Of a stretch of DNA of 64,000 nucleotides, positions 1 to 11,650 are shown in pieces. Source of the DNA: Bryopsis sp. KO-2023. Taxonomy: Eukaryota > Chlorophyta > Ulvophyceae > Bryopsidales > Bryopsidaceae. Location: the NCBI GenBank assembly GCA_030272585.1, contig BSYQ01000001.1:7626001-7690000 (forward strand). The letters are read 5' to 3'. The notes under the pieces are model-generated. The model saw only the letters and a list, made by a program, of their open reading frames with translations, ran no database searches and was not told where the DNA came from. A program made the translations under genes and the position numbers. Numbering within the stretch: the stretch's first letter is position 1; every line of letters begins with the position of its first letter.

Positions 1-1542
1 TTGCGCTTCTTTTTCACAAGGATGGTTTGGCCATCTGCTATCAATTTCCTCAATATTCCGTGTTGAAATGCTCGAAAAAGCTTTCCTCCCACAGGTCCCT
101 TTTAGAGTATTTGGGGAGCTGGAGAATCTGTGCCTCTGGGATTCAGTATGTCAGAAAAAAAACATCGTCCAATGCTTTACCAACGACCAAGATAGATCAG
201 GAAAATCACTTTCCACAAACCACCAATTACCTAGAACAAGGAAACGTTGGTCCGTAGCTGCTGCTGTGATTTTGTTTCAAATGCATTGCATCAAGGCTGA
301 AAGTGTTGAAAGTGTTCCCCCATCTGATGCAATTATCATGTGCATGAATATCTCGACATCTATCCCAATGGGAGAATGGAGTGCTGTATCAAAGCACCAG
401 GCGAGGTGGGCAAAATGACTGCAAATGGTAGCTGTCGATCTCACTACTTGTGTTGCTGATCTCACTACTTGTGTTGCGTTAATTTTTTAATTGTATGGGC
501 GAAACTGATTTACAAATTCGGACTTTTTTGTTTGTGGGTGAGGATGATCTACAAATTTGAATTTCTCTTTTCTTTTTTCATTAGCAACATAGATTGTGCA
601 GGGAAATTTTTGAAAGAAGCATGCACAGATTGCTTACTCGCACAAGATCATCAACCCAAGGACTGGAGGGGACCAAGTTCGTGGCCTGTCTGAGAAACCA
701 TAATTGTGGTTTCAAAAGTCTGGCTTGATGTTTTCTTATTTCACAAAGAAAAAAGGTATTGCTGCAGGCAATTTTGGGTTCAAACCCCAAGTGCCTTTTC
801 TTGGGCCGGATAGAATATATTCTATCAAATATATTGTTGTCCTCCGAAGAATTATATCATAGACCTAGGATTTTGTTTATTTTTTATTTCTCCATCAAGG
901 CGAAGGACTTCATTCAGTTCCGTTCCATTTAAAATGCAAACATGAAATCCGCAGACATAAGGCAGTCACTCCACTGTACAAATGAAATATATGAACCCAC
1001 TTCGCAAACAACAATAGACTGAGATTCCCTCCAACTCCCAAAGGTAGAAACTGTGCTACTCAACAAGAGAAAAGCGACCACGATACCTCAAAAACTACAC
1101 CAAACAGGACAATATTTGATTAAGCTCATGGCAAAGGGAACAAGAGCATTGAAAGTTGATGTGAGGCAGAAACAAAAAAGGTGTTGGCAAAGTGGATGGA
1201 ATGGGTGTTGAATTCAGGAGCTGGGTGTGGAACTGGAGCTAGTCTCAGATGATCTCTGATGCTGTCTTTTGTGGGATATGACGATACGACCCCAAACGAA
1301 CAACAGAAGGAAATTTTCGGTGTCAAATTTTCACCCACTGCAACACGTCTCTTTCGGAGGTACTGTTGACGGATTCTGTCAAGGTAGAGCATTTTCTCCA
1401 TTACTGGGCAATCTTCATCAAATCGGCGCAGTTCTCTCACAATCTGTCAGGATCTTTATTTATGTTGCACGCCCCCTTCGATCGTTCGCTTCCTGTGTCC
1501 CTCCTTCCATCTGTTTCCGCGTCGCCGCCTGACAAGCACACC
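1..1542. other. Window edge and region upstream of the GSA gene
   Basis: No gene is firmly supported here. On the minus strand around 277-445 there is an exon-like segment: a TTTGCAG acceptor-like site at about 440 is followed by an open frame containing a SDGGTLS motif. It might be the 3' part of a gene entering from the left or inside this region, but I could not link it to other exons. A second minus-strand open frame at 1126-1440 is rich in Arg, Glu and Leu at its start and lies just before the GSA start, so it could be part of a divergent gene or chance. The last ~100 bases before 1543 are pyrimidine-rich and probably hold the GSA promoter and 5' UTR. Confidence 0.4.
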
Positions 1543-4183
1543 ATGCAGTCGCTCTCTCAATCCGCCGTCTTTGGCACTCCCGTCGTCGGTCGATCGAGAA
1601 CCGCCAGCACGCAGCGGTCTGTGGCCAGAGTCCAAGCCCAGTCCGTTGCCACCACCCTGAAAACTGACAAGTCCGAGGAGGTGAGATTCGACCCCGACGA
1701 ACGTCGCCTGATGGATATCCGAACTGCAAATTTGTCGAACATTGAAAGAAGATGTCGCAGGCTGACACGAGCTGTTCGAACTGCGTCACGCCCAGATCTT
1801 TGCGAAAGCCCAGGATCTGCTCCCAGGTGGCGTGAACTCTCCCGTGCGAGCTTTCAAATCGGTCGGGGGTAACCCCGTCGTGCTGGAAAGCGTTAAGGGC
1901 GCGTACGTGAATGACGTCGATGGAAATTCGTACGTCGACTACGTCGGCACTTGGGGCCCAGCTATCGTAGGACACGCGAACGAGGAAATCAACGATGCTC
2001 TGAAGACACAGATCGACAAGGGAACCAGTTTTGGAGCTCCTTGCGCCTTGGAGGTAAGCTGACGACATTTATGGTTTCTGAAGGGTTTCCAGAGTTGCCC
2101 TTTCTTTGATTGTTCTTTTGATTGGGGATTGAATGGCTTCAAAAATTGGATTGGAACAGAATGAGCTTGCTCAGCTCGTGGTGGACATCGTCCCGTCTGT
2201 GGAGATGGTTCGCATGGTGAACTCAGGAACTGAGGCTTGCCTCTCTGCTCTTCGTGTGATGCGAGCATACACTGGCCGAGAAAAGGTAAAGAAAAAAAAA
2301 CTTTCTTACGGGGTTGAAGGTCCGAGATTGAGTTTTCCTCCTTCGATGCTTCGGCAATGGACATATGTGGCAGTGAATTTCCAGTTTTCAAAACTGTCGG
2401 GGTCAGGGGAATGAGAGATCTGTTTTGCTGGTCGATAGGTGATCAAGTTCGTCGGGTGCTATCATGGCCATGCCGATGCCTTTTTGGTAAAGGCTGGATC
2501 TGGAGTTGCCACCTTGGGTCTTCCAGACTCTCCCGGAGTTCCCGCCGGCTCCACTGGTGGGCATTTTTTTTTCGCAACTTATTTAAATTATGTGTTGCAG
2601 AGAGAGAGAGTGCAATGGTTCAATCTGGTGTGAAGTAATGCCACAAATTCCCACCTTTCTGCTAATTTTTGGAGCTTCTGGTGTAATTCAGCTGGAACTC
2701 TGTGCGCAACCTACAATGACCTCGAATCCGTGAAGGCCCTCTTTGAAGCCAACAAGGGCGAGATCGCTGGTCTCATTCTGGAACCAGTCGTTGGAAACTC
2801 TGGCTTCATCAAACCCACACAAGAATTCCTCGAGGTGGGGTTTGTCGGTGGAAATATCATACTGGAATCGATATCACTGTCAGAAGGCTTCAGTTTTCAT
2901 ACACAAGGACACATTGAAAAAAGAAAACCTCACAATTTTTCAAGTGTGGCTGTGGAGAATGTGGATGATCTAGTCCTTGAATTCATATTTATTTTCCTCA
3001 GGGGCTCAGGAAGATGTGCACTGATGAGGGTGCCGTTCTTTGTTTCGATGAAGTCATGACTGGATTCCGAGTTGCAAAGGTATGTTACTTTCACAGGTCC
3101 CCAGAGATAGTCATTTTTTTGTACCTGGAGATGGAGGGTTTTTGTTAGCTCATCCAGAACAAAAGAGAAAGAGAGGAAAAAGTTATCCATGCAGATTCAA
3201 AATCCTTCTTTGAGAATGCATTTTTCTGAGGAAGAAATGTGCATCCAGGGAGGAGCCCAGGAGTACTTTGGTGTGACTCCTGACTTGACCACCATGGGAA
3301 AGGTGATTGGGGGAGGTTTGCCTGTGGGTGCCTATGGTGGCCGACGAGACATCATGGAAACTGTTGCTCCTGCTGGTCCCATGTACCAGGTATTGCCTGC
3401 ATGTGTTTGTGGCACTCTAAAGCTGGAGGCCTCATTTTGATCCCTTGCTGAGCGTATAAACTTCATTTCCCCAATGGCTGTTGCACATGCAGAATGGGTT
3501 TTTCTTCAAGATTTTGGAAATTGGGTTGGGTCAGAATGTAGTTGGGAGGCGTGTGTTGACGTAGAGCCAATTTTCATGCGTTGTCTGTTTGAATCAGGCT
3601 GGAACTCTGTCTGGTAACCCCCTTGCCATGACTGCTGGCATGAAGACTCTGGAGATCATGGGCAGGCCTGGTGCTTACGAACACCTCACTGCCATGAGCA
3701 AGAAGGTGGTCGAGGGAATCCTTGAAGCCGGAAAGGAAGCTGGTCATGCTGTCTGTGGTGGCTACATTGGAGGTGTGGTGGAGTAGAGTGTTGCTCGGCA
3801 GAGCCCCGTTTTCCAGTCAATGGATGCATGTTATCATCGGACAGGCCACTATCTGTCAAAAGCCAGTTCACACAGAGTTTTCTCAATTCATGCTTGTGAC
3901 ATTTATATGTTGGATCCTGGCTGTGTGCGCTGTGGTGAGATTCAGTTTCCTGTGTTCAGGTATGTTTGGATTCTTCTTCGCTGAGGGTCCAATCACATGT
4001 TTCGAGGAGGCAGCAGACCAGTGCGACACCGACAAGTTTGCTAAATGGCACCGTGGCATGCTTGAGAAAGGAATTTACCTCGCTCCCAGCCAATACGAGG
4101 CAGGTTTCACCTCATTGGCACACACCGAGGAAGACGTCGACAAAACCATCGCAGCAGCCAAGGAAGTCATGAAGTCATTGTAG
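1543..4183 (+). CDS. GSA: Glutamate-1-semialdehyde 2,1-aminomutase, plastid precursor (9 exons)
   Basis: PLP enzyme that converts glutamate-1-semialdehyde to 5-aminolevulinate, the committed precursor of chlorophyll and heme, in the plastid stroma. Exons by eye: 1543-1680, 1772-2053, 2160-2285, 2439-2556, 2692-2834, 3002-3079, 3249-3389, 3598-3772, 3960-4183; total 1425 nt, 474 aa, all GT-AG. Residues 1 to about 45 are Ser/Thr/Arg/Val-rich with few acidic residues, a chloroplast transit peptide without a signal peptide. Family hallmarks visible: [27 protein letters not shown], the PLP-aspartate motif [10 protein letters not shown], and the Schiff-base lysine in [15 protein letters not shown]. 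Exon 2 start is the least certain junction: acceptor ACGAG before CTGTTC is chosen because an upstream TGA blocks the alternatives. Length matches plant and algal enzymes. A TGTAA, a common polyadenylation signal in green algae, lies near 4371. Confidence 0.98.
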
Positions 4184-5663
4184 GTCTGTTTTTTCAGGAC
4201 TTGCATGAGCTTTGCTAGGTCCTTAGTTTTGTTATTGGTGTTGATGTTGGTGGTGGTTGCTTCTTAATTTATGCAGGGTCGTGGATGAGACTGAGTTTTG
4301 GATTTCATTTTTGCTTAGCATCAGTTTTGAGTTTTCATCTTTGGGGGGGCCGTGGGGGGGGCCATGGTTTTTGTAATCCCATGAAATAGAATGAGCATGA
4401 TCACTTTATTTTGTGCCAAGGATCAAAGGTCCATTGATGAAAGAGCAGTGTCTTTCCCTGACACAAGGTCTTCATTTATGCACTTCTTTTTCAAGCTGTT
4501 TTTTCAACAATAAGCATCTTGCCAAGAGAACTGTTCAGTTCATTTGTGGCCCCTTTTCCCTCACTGTGAAGTGGAACACAGTTGGACTTCGATTCGCAGG
4601 CACATTTCCTATTGATTTCTGATGTTCTTAACAATGGTTGATGCCAAACTATCCACTAAGCACTGCACACTTTCAAGATATTTTGCCCACATCTATTTGG
4701 TCGACTGCAGCCTGCAAATACCAGCGAGCGCGCGATAGTAAGAGGAAGAGAGGTTAGCTAACGTGGTCGGACTGGGGAACCACTGTCGGACTATGGATCC
4801 TCCAGGACAGGCTGAATTCCTCATGCCAGCAACGTCCCCTCACTGCTGGGCGTCAAGGCGCGCGCGCGCAAAATCATGCTAAAATTTCAATACGGCCTCG
4901 CTTCACGCGGAAAATTTTGGATCTCGTGGGAGAGGTCTGCAAGAAATCAACTTTTCGTTTGTGTGGCGGCGCTTTTGGGGTTGGAGCGTTGATGGCCGTG
5001 GCCTGGACAAATGTCCAAATTTAATTGTGTGGCCGTTTTGTCTTTTCCTGCGCCGCCGAGCCAAAGCAAGTAAGACGATCCCGATATGAAACTCTCTCTT
5101 TCTCCCTTCAGGCTGGGTGAGAAGCTTTGAACGTTTTATCAAGTATTTTCCATGGAGCAATGTCGAGTAATGTATTGGGTAGGTGGTTCATGATCCGCCG
5201 AGTGCACCAGAACTCTCAGCCGGCCTCAAGGGTTGGACCTTCCTTGGTCTACCAGCTCTTTGAATAGGTGAACAGTAAAACGAAACGTAATAAATACATT
5301 TGCTGGTATGGGCTCTTATCTATCTCCCCCCCCCAAAAAAAAAAAAAAACTTGATTGGTTCCTATATTGAATGGCAGTTGAGTGGTTGTTGTGCTGCTTG
5401 TGTTTCTTTTACACTCTTTTCAGTGGTGTTTTTGAGTCAGTGAACATGTTTTTATTTATTTTTGACAGGACGTGTTACCGGTGGTCGCATGGATCACTGA
5501 AGGGCCACTGGTTGGCATAGGTTGGAGTCAGTTTGGGTCCCCCCCCCCCCCTCCCTGAAAGGGAAAAAAGATGAACAAAAATACAAGGGAAAAAAAAGTT
5601 AAAAAAAAAGTGCGAAAAGAAAAAAAAATATTCATCGGGCAGAAAATGGAAGATAAAAGGATT
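4184..5663. other. Intergenic, GSA 3' side to first repeat element
   Basis: No coding gene recognised. The first ~250 bases are probably the GSA 3' UTR and contain two G-runs (about 4344-4360). A GC-rich patch with alternating CG dinucleotides occurs at 4720-4870. A C-run followed by an A-run occurs near 5327-5350, and another C-run with an A-rich tract at about 5540-5640 directly precedes the first inverted-repeat element. Confidence 0.6.
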
Positions 5664-6128
5664 GGGGTTTCTAGCGGGGCTCCTCACCAAGGCACCGTCC
5701 CATGCGCCAGTTCCCCCCGTCCCAGCCCCCATGAACCCCCCACTTTCCCCGCCCCTACCCCCTCCGTCCAAGCTGGAGCCGTGCCATTGTGCCCCGAAGC
5801 CTATCCCCACTGGAGAGCTGTCATGGACGCTTTCCACCCACTCTGCCGTCATGGACTATGGTAAGTGTTGTTCCTCTACGCAAAAATTCTGGTCTTTTTT
5901 TTTTTTCCCTCAATCTATTAACGCCACATTTTTCTGCTGGGGGCAAGGATCTCCTTGCCCCCACCCACCAGGTCAGCCGAGCAGCCCGAAGTCGAGCAGC
6001 CCCAAGCCCCGAAGCCGAGCAGCCATGAAGCCCTGAAGGAGCATTGAAACGGAGCCCCCGACCAAGCCCCCGGCGCATGGGACCCGGTGGGGAGTTCAGG
6101 AGGGTGTGGGTGGGGCGCTAGAAACCTC
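5664..6128 (+). mobile_element. Inverted-repeat (MITE-like) element, copy 1
   Basis: First of three ~465 bp copies that are nearly identical inside. The ends carry a short terminal inverted repeat: GGGGTTTCTAGCG on the left and CGCTAGAAACCTC on the right (11 bp matching). The body is proline/CG-rich and encodes a conserved but interrupted reading frame with no recognised domain. Inside are a 5' splice-like GTAAGT at 5861, a T-run, and a perfect 11-bp-stem hairpin at 5939-5962 just before a CCACCCACCAG 3' splice-like end at 5971. A C-run with A-rich DNA flanks it on the left and a G-run with A-rich DNA on the right, so the inverted symmetry may extend further out. No transposase is visible, so a non-autonomous DNA element is the best reading. 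A dispersed exonised repeat is an alternative. Confidence 0.7.
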
Positions 6129-8259
6129 AACAGGAGGGGGGGGGGGAGAGAAAAAAAAAGAGAATATATTAAATCCATGGAAAAAGGATATTTCTTCTCA
6201 ATTGAAAGAAGTGAAAGTGAAGAGGTAAAGAAAAACTCCTATGGAGATGCAGCGGAAGGAAGGATTGGATATAATTTTTATAAAAAAGGTTGGGATGGAA
6301 AAAAATGGAAGAGGTTGAGTGAAGCATCACATGAAGATGGTACTGCACTTTGTGCGATAAGGTAAATTCTGCTCCTGATATCAACGATTTGTTTGTTCTC
6401 CTTTTTTGGTTTTCCATTTTACTCTCTTTTTTCTGTTTCTCATATTTTTTTTTGGTGTATGTTGTCATCAGATTTTGTGTTTATTCTACCACCTATCAGG
6501 AGTAGATGTTGAGCCTGATCCAACAGCGTCTGTCCAAACCATGTTGGTTACCACAGACGGTCGCCATTATGCATCGATGGAGGGTGACTCCAGGAGCTGC
6601 ACTGGAAGAGATCCAACTGCCACCAATATGTTTTCGGATGTCCCAAGTCCTCCCTGTGTGTTTGCTATAGCTGTCGGGGATTCGGTGTCCAGGGAAATAG
6701 GGCCAATCGCCAAAGGCTGGTTGGAGCTGCAGTCAATCCTGGACTGCAAAATTTTTCTGCCGAAGCAATCGGCTACGTCAGTGCAGGTAAATTGAATAGC
6801 AGAAATGGTACAGAAATGGTGAAAATCCGTGGAAGAATATCTCAGTGCTGGTGTATATATAATATAAAATATGTAGGTAGGTCCCGTATACAAGGCTGTG
6901 GACAGAATTTGCCGAAATGCTTCGCTGATACATGGAGAGGGTCCAGGTATCGATGATATATATTTTTGGAAAGCTTTTGAGCAACAGCCATAAGGATTAT
7001 GTGACTGTGTATGTGTCCAAGTGCTTCCCGTCATTTCTGCTTCAAGGACCTCTCCCTTTCTTTTAGTTCGATTGACTACTCAACATTGACCTGAATTTTT
7101 GCAGGGGTGGCGGTTCCTGGGGATTTTTGGTGAGGATTGCTATCTCGCTCAATGAAGGTGTGTTCTACATTGTGGTGATGTTTGTGGGGTGTGATCTTGA
7201 GGAGGGGGGGAAAGGGGGGGTGGGGAAACAGCGAAAAAGAAGAATACCTGGAAATATGTATATCCCCAAAGATGATCCCACAGACTCCAAATTCTATAAA
7301 CATATACTACAAGATGTGTATTTCCATTTGGCAGAGGGTCGGGTGAACGCCACTGCATCACATAAGGAAAGCAAGCCCATTGTTTTAGTACCCTCACATG
7401 TCCAGTTCAGGTTCCATGGTGTTCTGGAGAATTTAAAAAATTAGTTGATGAAAGCATGCTGGAATGGTATCCTGCTTTTGGCCTTCGGCTGGTGATGGAG
7501 GTGGTCCAAAGACAAGCACCATCCGCACACTAAGCTGGTGTTGGATGCACCAGGTGTGGGTGCCCCTCTCAAAAGGGTTTCCTTCAGGTGGGTGATTTCG
7601 CTCTGGGGTAGAATCTTGTTTTTGCTTCGTTTGTCCGGGATATGTGCACTGTGGATAAATAATTTTGATTCAGGGTGAAGCAAAATAATAATATTAATAA
7701 ATTTGCTGTGGACCTCCCACCTTCTTTTGCTGTCTACACACTTTGGTGATTTTTAGAAAAATAGTCTTTTTCTTAAATCTGGGTCGTGTTTTCAGGTGTC
7801 CTTGTATGGAATATGGAATATCTGCCCTCAAGAAATATGGAGCTCAAAGTCGCTCCAAGTTCATGTGTATACGTCTGGATGGAAAGAAAAATAAAACGGA
7901 AAGCCAAAGCGATGGTGTCACACTGTGTGGGATTAGGACTGCAGCTAGACTGGTGACAAGTCAAGGATTCACTCCACGAAAAAAAAAAAAAAAAGATGGG
8001 TGGATAGATGGAACGAACTGAATGAATGCTTTCTGGGAAATTTATATCTATTCTTCTGGCGAGTCGCAAGAAGCCTTTGAATGTCCAATAAGCACTTTTT
8101 TTTGGCCCTGATGGCCAGAGTGCATATTGGATGGGAGGATTGGGAGACTTGTCACGATAGAGTGTGCTCCATGCTCCCTCCCCCCAGAAAAAAAAGAAAA
8201 GGGGGAAGAACTTGAATTTGGAGTGACAAAAAAAATCCTTTTTAAAGGTAAAAAGGATT
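6129..8259. other. Spacer between element copies 1 and 2, with a possible exon at about 6501-6786
   Basis: The region is A- and T-rich with many homopolymers. One stretch looks exon-like on the plus strand: a CTATCAG acceptor at about 6500 opens a frame of ~95 codons ending at GTGCAG followed by GTAAAT at 6787. Its composition is balanced, unlike the surroundings, but it matches no family I know and I found no partner exons. A G-rich and purine-rich patch lies at 7200-7240. No other gene is supported. Confidence 0.3.
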
Positions 8260-8722
8260 GGGTTCTAGCGGGGCTCCTCACCAAGGCACCGTCCCATGCG
8301 CCAATTCCCCCCGTCCCAGCCCCCATGAACCCCCCACTTTCCCCGCCCCAACCCCCGTCCGTCCAAGCTGGAGCCGTGCCATTGTACCCCGAAGCCTATC
8401 CCCCACTGGAGAGCTGTCATGGACGCTTTCCACCCACTCTGCCGTCATGGACTATGGTAAGTGTTGTTCCTCTTTGCAAAAATTCTGGCCTTTTTTTTTT
8501 TCCCCTCAATCTATTAACGCCACATTTTTCTGCTGGGGGCAAGGATTGCCTTGCCCCCACCCACCAGGTCAGCCGAGCAGCCCGAAGTCGAGCAGCCCCA
8601 AGCCCCGAAGCCAAGCAGCCATGAAGCCCTGAAGGAGCATTGGAACGGAGCCCCCGACCAAGCCCCCGGCGCATGGGACCCGGTGGGGAGTTCAGGAGGG
8701 TGTGGGTGGGGCGCTAGAACCC
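8260..8722 (+). mobile_element. Inverted-repeat (MITE-like) element, copy 2
   Basis: Second copy, 463 bp, same orientation and over 90% similar by eye to copies 1 and 3. Both terminal arms read GGGTTCTAGCG / CGCTAGAACCC, whereas copies 1 and 3 have GGTTTCTAGCG / CGCTAGAAACC. The same change is therefore present at both ends and pairing is kept. The inner hairpin at 8535-8558 has a 10-bp stem with an ATTG loop. Splice-like signals sit at 8457 (GTAAGT) and 8567 (AG). Flanked on the left by a C-run/A-rich tract (8175-8200) and on the right by a G-run. Confidence 0.7.
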
Positions 8723-9620
8723 GGGGGGGGGGGAGCAAATTAGAAGGAAAAAAAAATTAGGAGGGAAAAAAAGGAAAATGATTCATTAAAAGCAAGTTTG
8801 AACCAAGGCTTTAGAAGCATGAAACAAATATCAATTGCAATTCGGACCAATGTGGAGGTTTGCAGTCAAAAAATTGTGGAGAAGAATATGACGAATGCTG
8901 AACCCTAAAGTGTGCAAGGAAGTTACTGGAGATCAAGGTGAGAATTCTTATCAGTTCTTTCTACTTGCTTTGTGTGTTGTCTTCACTAAAATAAATTGCT
9001 TTGAATTCATATTCTGTTTGATTCCTGCAGCGTTCAGTCCTATTTTGGGGCGGATAAATATTTCGGCTACACTTGCATTACTATGATTCGATAATACAAG
9101 TTTACACAGTCTAAGCTTTGTTGTGGTGTTAATTTTCGCAGATGGCATTTATTGAATGGATGGAAAACACCAGGAATCCCACTGCACCAAATGAATTAAA
9201 ACAAGAAAAGCTCTTCAATGGCAGTCTCGTGGTCAATAAAAAAAATCAGACCTTATCAAGTTGCATCATTGACTCAAATATCAACCTTCCAATCTCAACA
9301 GGTCCCATCAGGGGACTGTGCCAATGTGCATTACCTGCAAGTTTTCAACATCGTTTTCTGTTGGGGGTTTTTTTTGTTTGCAACACATGCCTTTATGCGC
9401 ATATACACGCTTCTCTGGACACTGGTAACAAACAGGCCTTTGTTGAAAAGATTGTCAACCCTGCAAGCTGTTATCATATCAAGAAAACTAACGAAAAGGC
9501 CGGGCGAGACGGTGACACGAAAATAACTCGGTTCTGTATTCTTCGATCCGAACAGTTTGAACCACATCTCCATGAAATTCTGTGCAAAATGTTCTGCTTC
9601 TAACTGAGAAGCTTTTCTCA
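8723..9620 (+). repeat. Segmental duplication, arm A
   Basis: This stretch follows element copy 2 and is a diverged copy of 10965-11650, which follows element copy 3 at a similar distance. Shared landmarks in the same order: GATCAAGGTGAGAAT (donor-like), CTTTGTGTGTTGTCTTC, GTTCAGTCCT, TTGTTGTGGTGTTAATTT followed by CGCAGATG (acceptor-like), GGATGGA, CCACTGCACCAAATGAAT, GACTCAAATATCAACCT, CAGGGGACTGTGCCAAT and CCTGCAAGTTTTC. The element and its flank were thus probably duplicated together. The paired donor/acceptor-like sites suggest an exon-intron module, but reading frames are short and disagree between copies. Confidence 0.6.
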
Positions 9621-10494
9621 ATGTTTGAAAAAAAAAAATCTGCCAAGCATCGTTCGAAGAGGAAGCGTGCACCATTTGACATGGAAAAAAAAAGGTGAGA
9701 GAATTGGAGCCTATGTCAAACGTATGCAATCCTTCAGGTTGGATTTTTGATTGTGGACTGATATCAGGAGGGAAAAATAACGCTTGGTGGTGGTCAGAAA
9801 TTCTTTTTGTGTGTGTTTTCCGCATTGAATGTAGTGTTTTGGCTCACAATTCCGAACAAATAGTCAGCCGTCTCCTGAAATCAGACCTTTTTTTCTTTTT
9901 CAGATGTTTTTTTCTGCTGCTCCGGGAATTTTGGACATGGGCTCAGTTGGGATAATAACTTTCTCCGCGTAATTTCACTGAGGGCTGCGTTTTTTGGAGG
10001 GAGCTGGGGATTTGAAAAGAAGAGAAAAAGTTATATGATCGGATTAGTCAGTCTTATATTTCAGTTGGAGTGAACTGAGCTGATTCGCTGGAATGAAGTT
10101 TTTTTAGCATGGCAAAGAAGAAAGCGAAAGTGATATTTGGGGAGAAAAATGAGAAAAAAATATTGAGTTCAATCAGGCCAAGACCAGCGGAATGATTCAC
10201 TCCTGTTTTCTGGGGAAAAAAAGTCTTTGTTGAATTCTTCTTCCCCTCAGGATTTGATGGATTGAAAAAAAGTGGGCTGATAAAAAAAAAAAAAGATCAG
10301 AGGCAAAAACAGAAAGACATAGAAAGTTGATGAAAAGGGAAGTATTCTGAAAAATGCCCTCTGAGGATTAGGTAAACACTTTTATTTGGTAAGGATTGAG
10401 GAGCGCTGGTCTTGCCAACAAATTAGCCCCCCCCCCTTCAAGAAAAGGAAGAAATTGGGTAAATGAAAAAAAAAAAAGAGAGGTAAAAAGGGTT
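9621..10494. other. Spacer between duplication arm A and element copy 3
   Basis: A/T-rich sequence with many A-runs (for example about 10140-10290) and no supported gene. A C-run at about 10427-10437 followed by A-rich DNA immediately precedes the next inverted-repeat element, as at the other two copies. Confidence 0.6.
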
Positions 10495-10964
10495 GAGGTT
10501 TCTAGCGGGGCTCCTCACCAAGGCACCGTCCCATGCGCCAATTCCCCCCGTCCCAGCCCCCATGAACCCCCCACTTTCCCCACCCCAACCCCCGTCCGTC
10601 CAAGCCGGAGCCGTGCCTTTGTGCCCCGAAGCCCAACCCCACTGGAGAGCTGTCATGGACGCTTTCCACCCACTCTGCCATCATGGACTATGGTAAGTGT
10701 TGTTCCTCTACGCAAAAATTCTGGTCCTTTTTTTTTGTTTCTTGACAATCTATTAATGCCACATTTTTCTGCTGGGGGCAAGGATCTCCTTGCCCCCACC
10801 CACCAGGTCAGCCGAGCGGCCCGAAGTCGAGCAGCCCCAAGCCCCGAAGCCGAGCAGCCATGAAGCCCTGAAGGAGCATTGGAACGGAGCCCCCCGACCA
10901 AGCCCCCGGCGCATGGGACCCGGTGGGGAGTTCAGGAGGGTGTGGGTGGGGCGCTAGAAACCTC
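10495..10964 (+). mobile_element. Inverted-repeat (MITE-like) element, copy 3
   Basis: Third copy, 470 bp, same orientation. It has the longest perfect terminal inverted repeat, 13 bp (GAGGTTTCTAGCG / CGCTAGAAACCTC). The hairpin at 10774-10797 has the same 11-bp stem as copy 1, and the splice-like GTAAGT and CCACCAG signals are conserved. The T-rich stretch before the hairpin differs from copies 1 and 2 (TTTGTTTCTTGACAATC), so the copies diverged after insertion or duplication. Right flank: ACAGGA followed by a G-run, as in copy 1. Confidence 0.7.
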
Positions 10965-11650
10965 GACAGGAGGGGGGGGGAAGAAAAAAATAAATTAGGT
11001 TAAAATTAAGAAGAAAAAAAATCAAAATTAAAGAGGAAAAAAAAATCGAAAGTGTGGATTAGAAGGAAGTTTTGAAGAGCTTTGAGAAGGTGAAACCATC
11101 CGAAAAAGAAAAAGATGAGCGGACTTATTTGGAGAGCGGGCGATGGCAAACCAGAAGTTGGCTGTGAATTTTTTCAAGGGAGGAAAAATTCCCTTCCAAT
11201 GCCTGGAGGTCAAGGTGAGAATAACTTTTACCGTTTCTTTGCAATTGTTTTGTGTGTTTGTTTACTTCATATTTGGGACTTTTGAGTACATATGCAAACC
11301 ATTTGCCTGTTCAGTCCTTTTGTTTCAATGAAATACATATTTTGGCAACTCCACACCGTCTGACTTTTGTTGTGGTGTCAATTTCTGCAGATGATATCCG
11401 AGATGGATGGAATACACCCAGGAGTCCAACTGCACCAGACGAGTAAAACACAAAAAGTTGCTGAAAGGTCATCTGCCTTGTGTTCAATCATTGAATCAAG
11501 TTTCTTTATCAATTTGAATCATCGACTCAAATATCAACCTCCCGTATCTCGAACAGACTGCATCAGGGGACTGTGCCAATACACACCAAGGCCACCTGCA
11601 AGTTTTCTTCAACGTCCTCTCTGTTGTTTTCTTTCCAAGATATGATGAAT
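10965..11650 (+). repeat. Segmental duplication, arm B
   Basis: Diverged copy of arm A. It contains an exon-like segment at about 11143-11213, starting ATGGCAAACC and ending AGGTCAAG before GTGAGA, and a second exon-like segment after a TTCTGCAG acceptor at about 11390. If these are joined, the reading frame runs ~110 codons, but no family is recognised and arm A does not preserve the frame. It is therefore best treated as a decayed or non-coding duplicate. Confidence 0.55.

Noticed and set aside
1460-2068. Long minus-strand open frame opposite the GSA start
   Set aside because: It is the shadow of the GSA coding strand, where the conserved enzyme sequence is certain.
5571-6036. Proline-rich open frames in the repeat element (and matching frames in copies 2 and 3) as real proteins
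   Set aside because: The frames overlap in all phases, follow the CG-rich repeat body, end at different places in the copies and show no domain.
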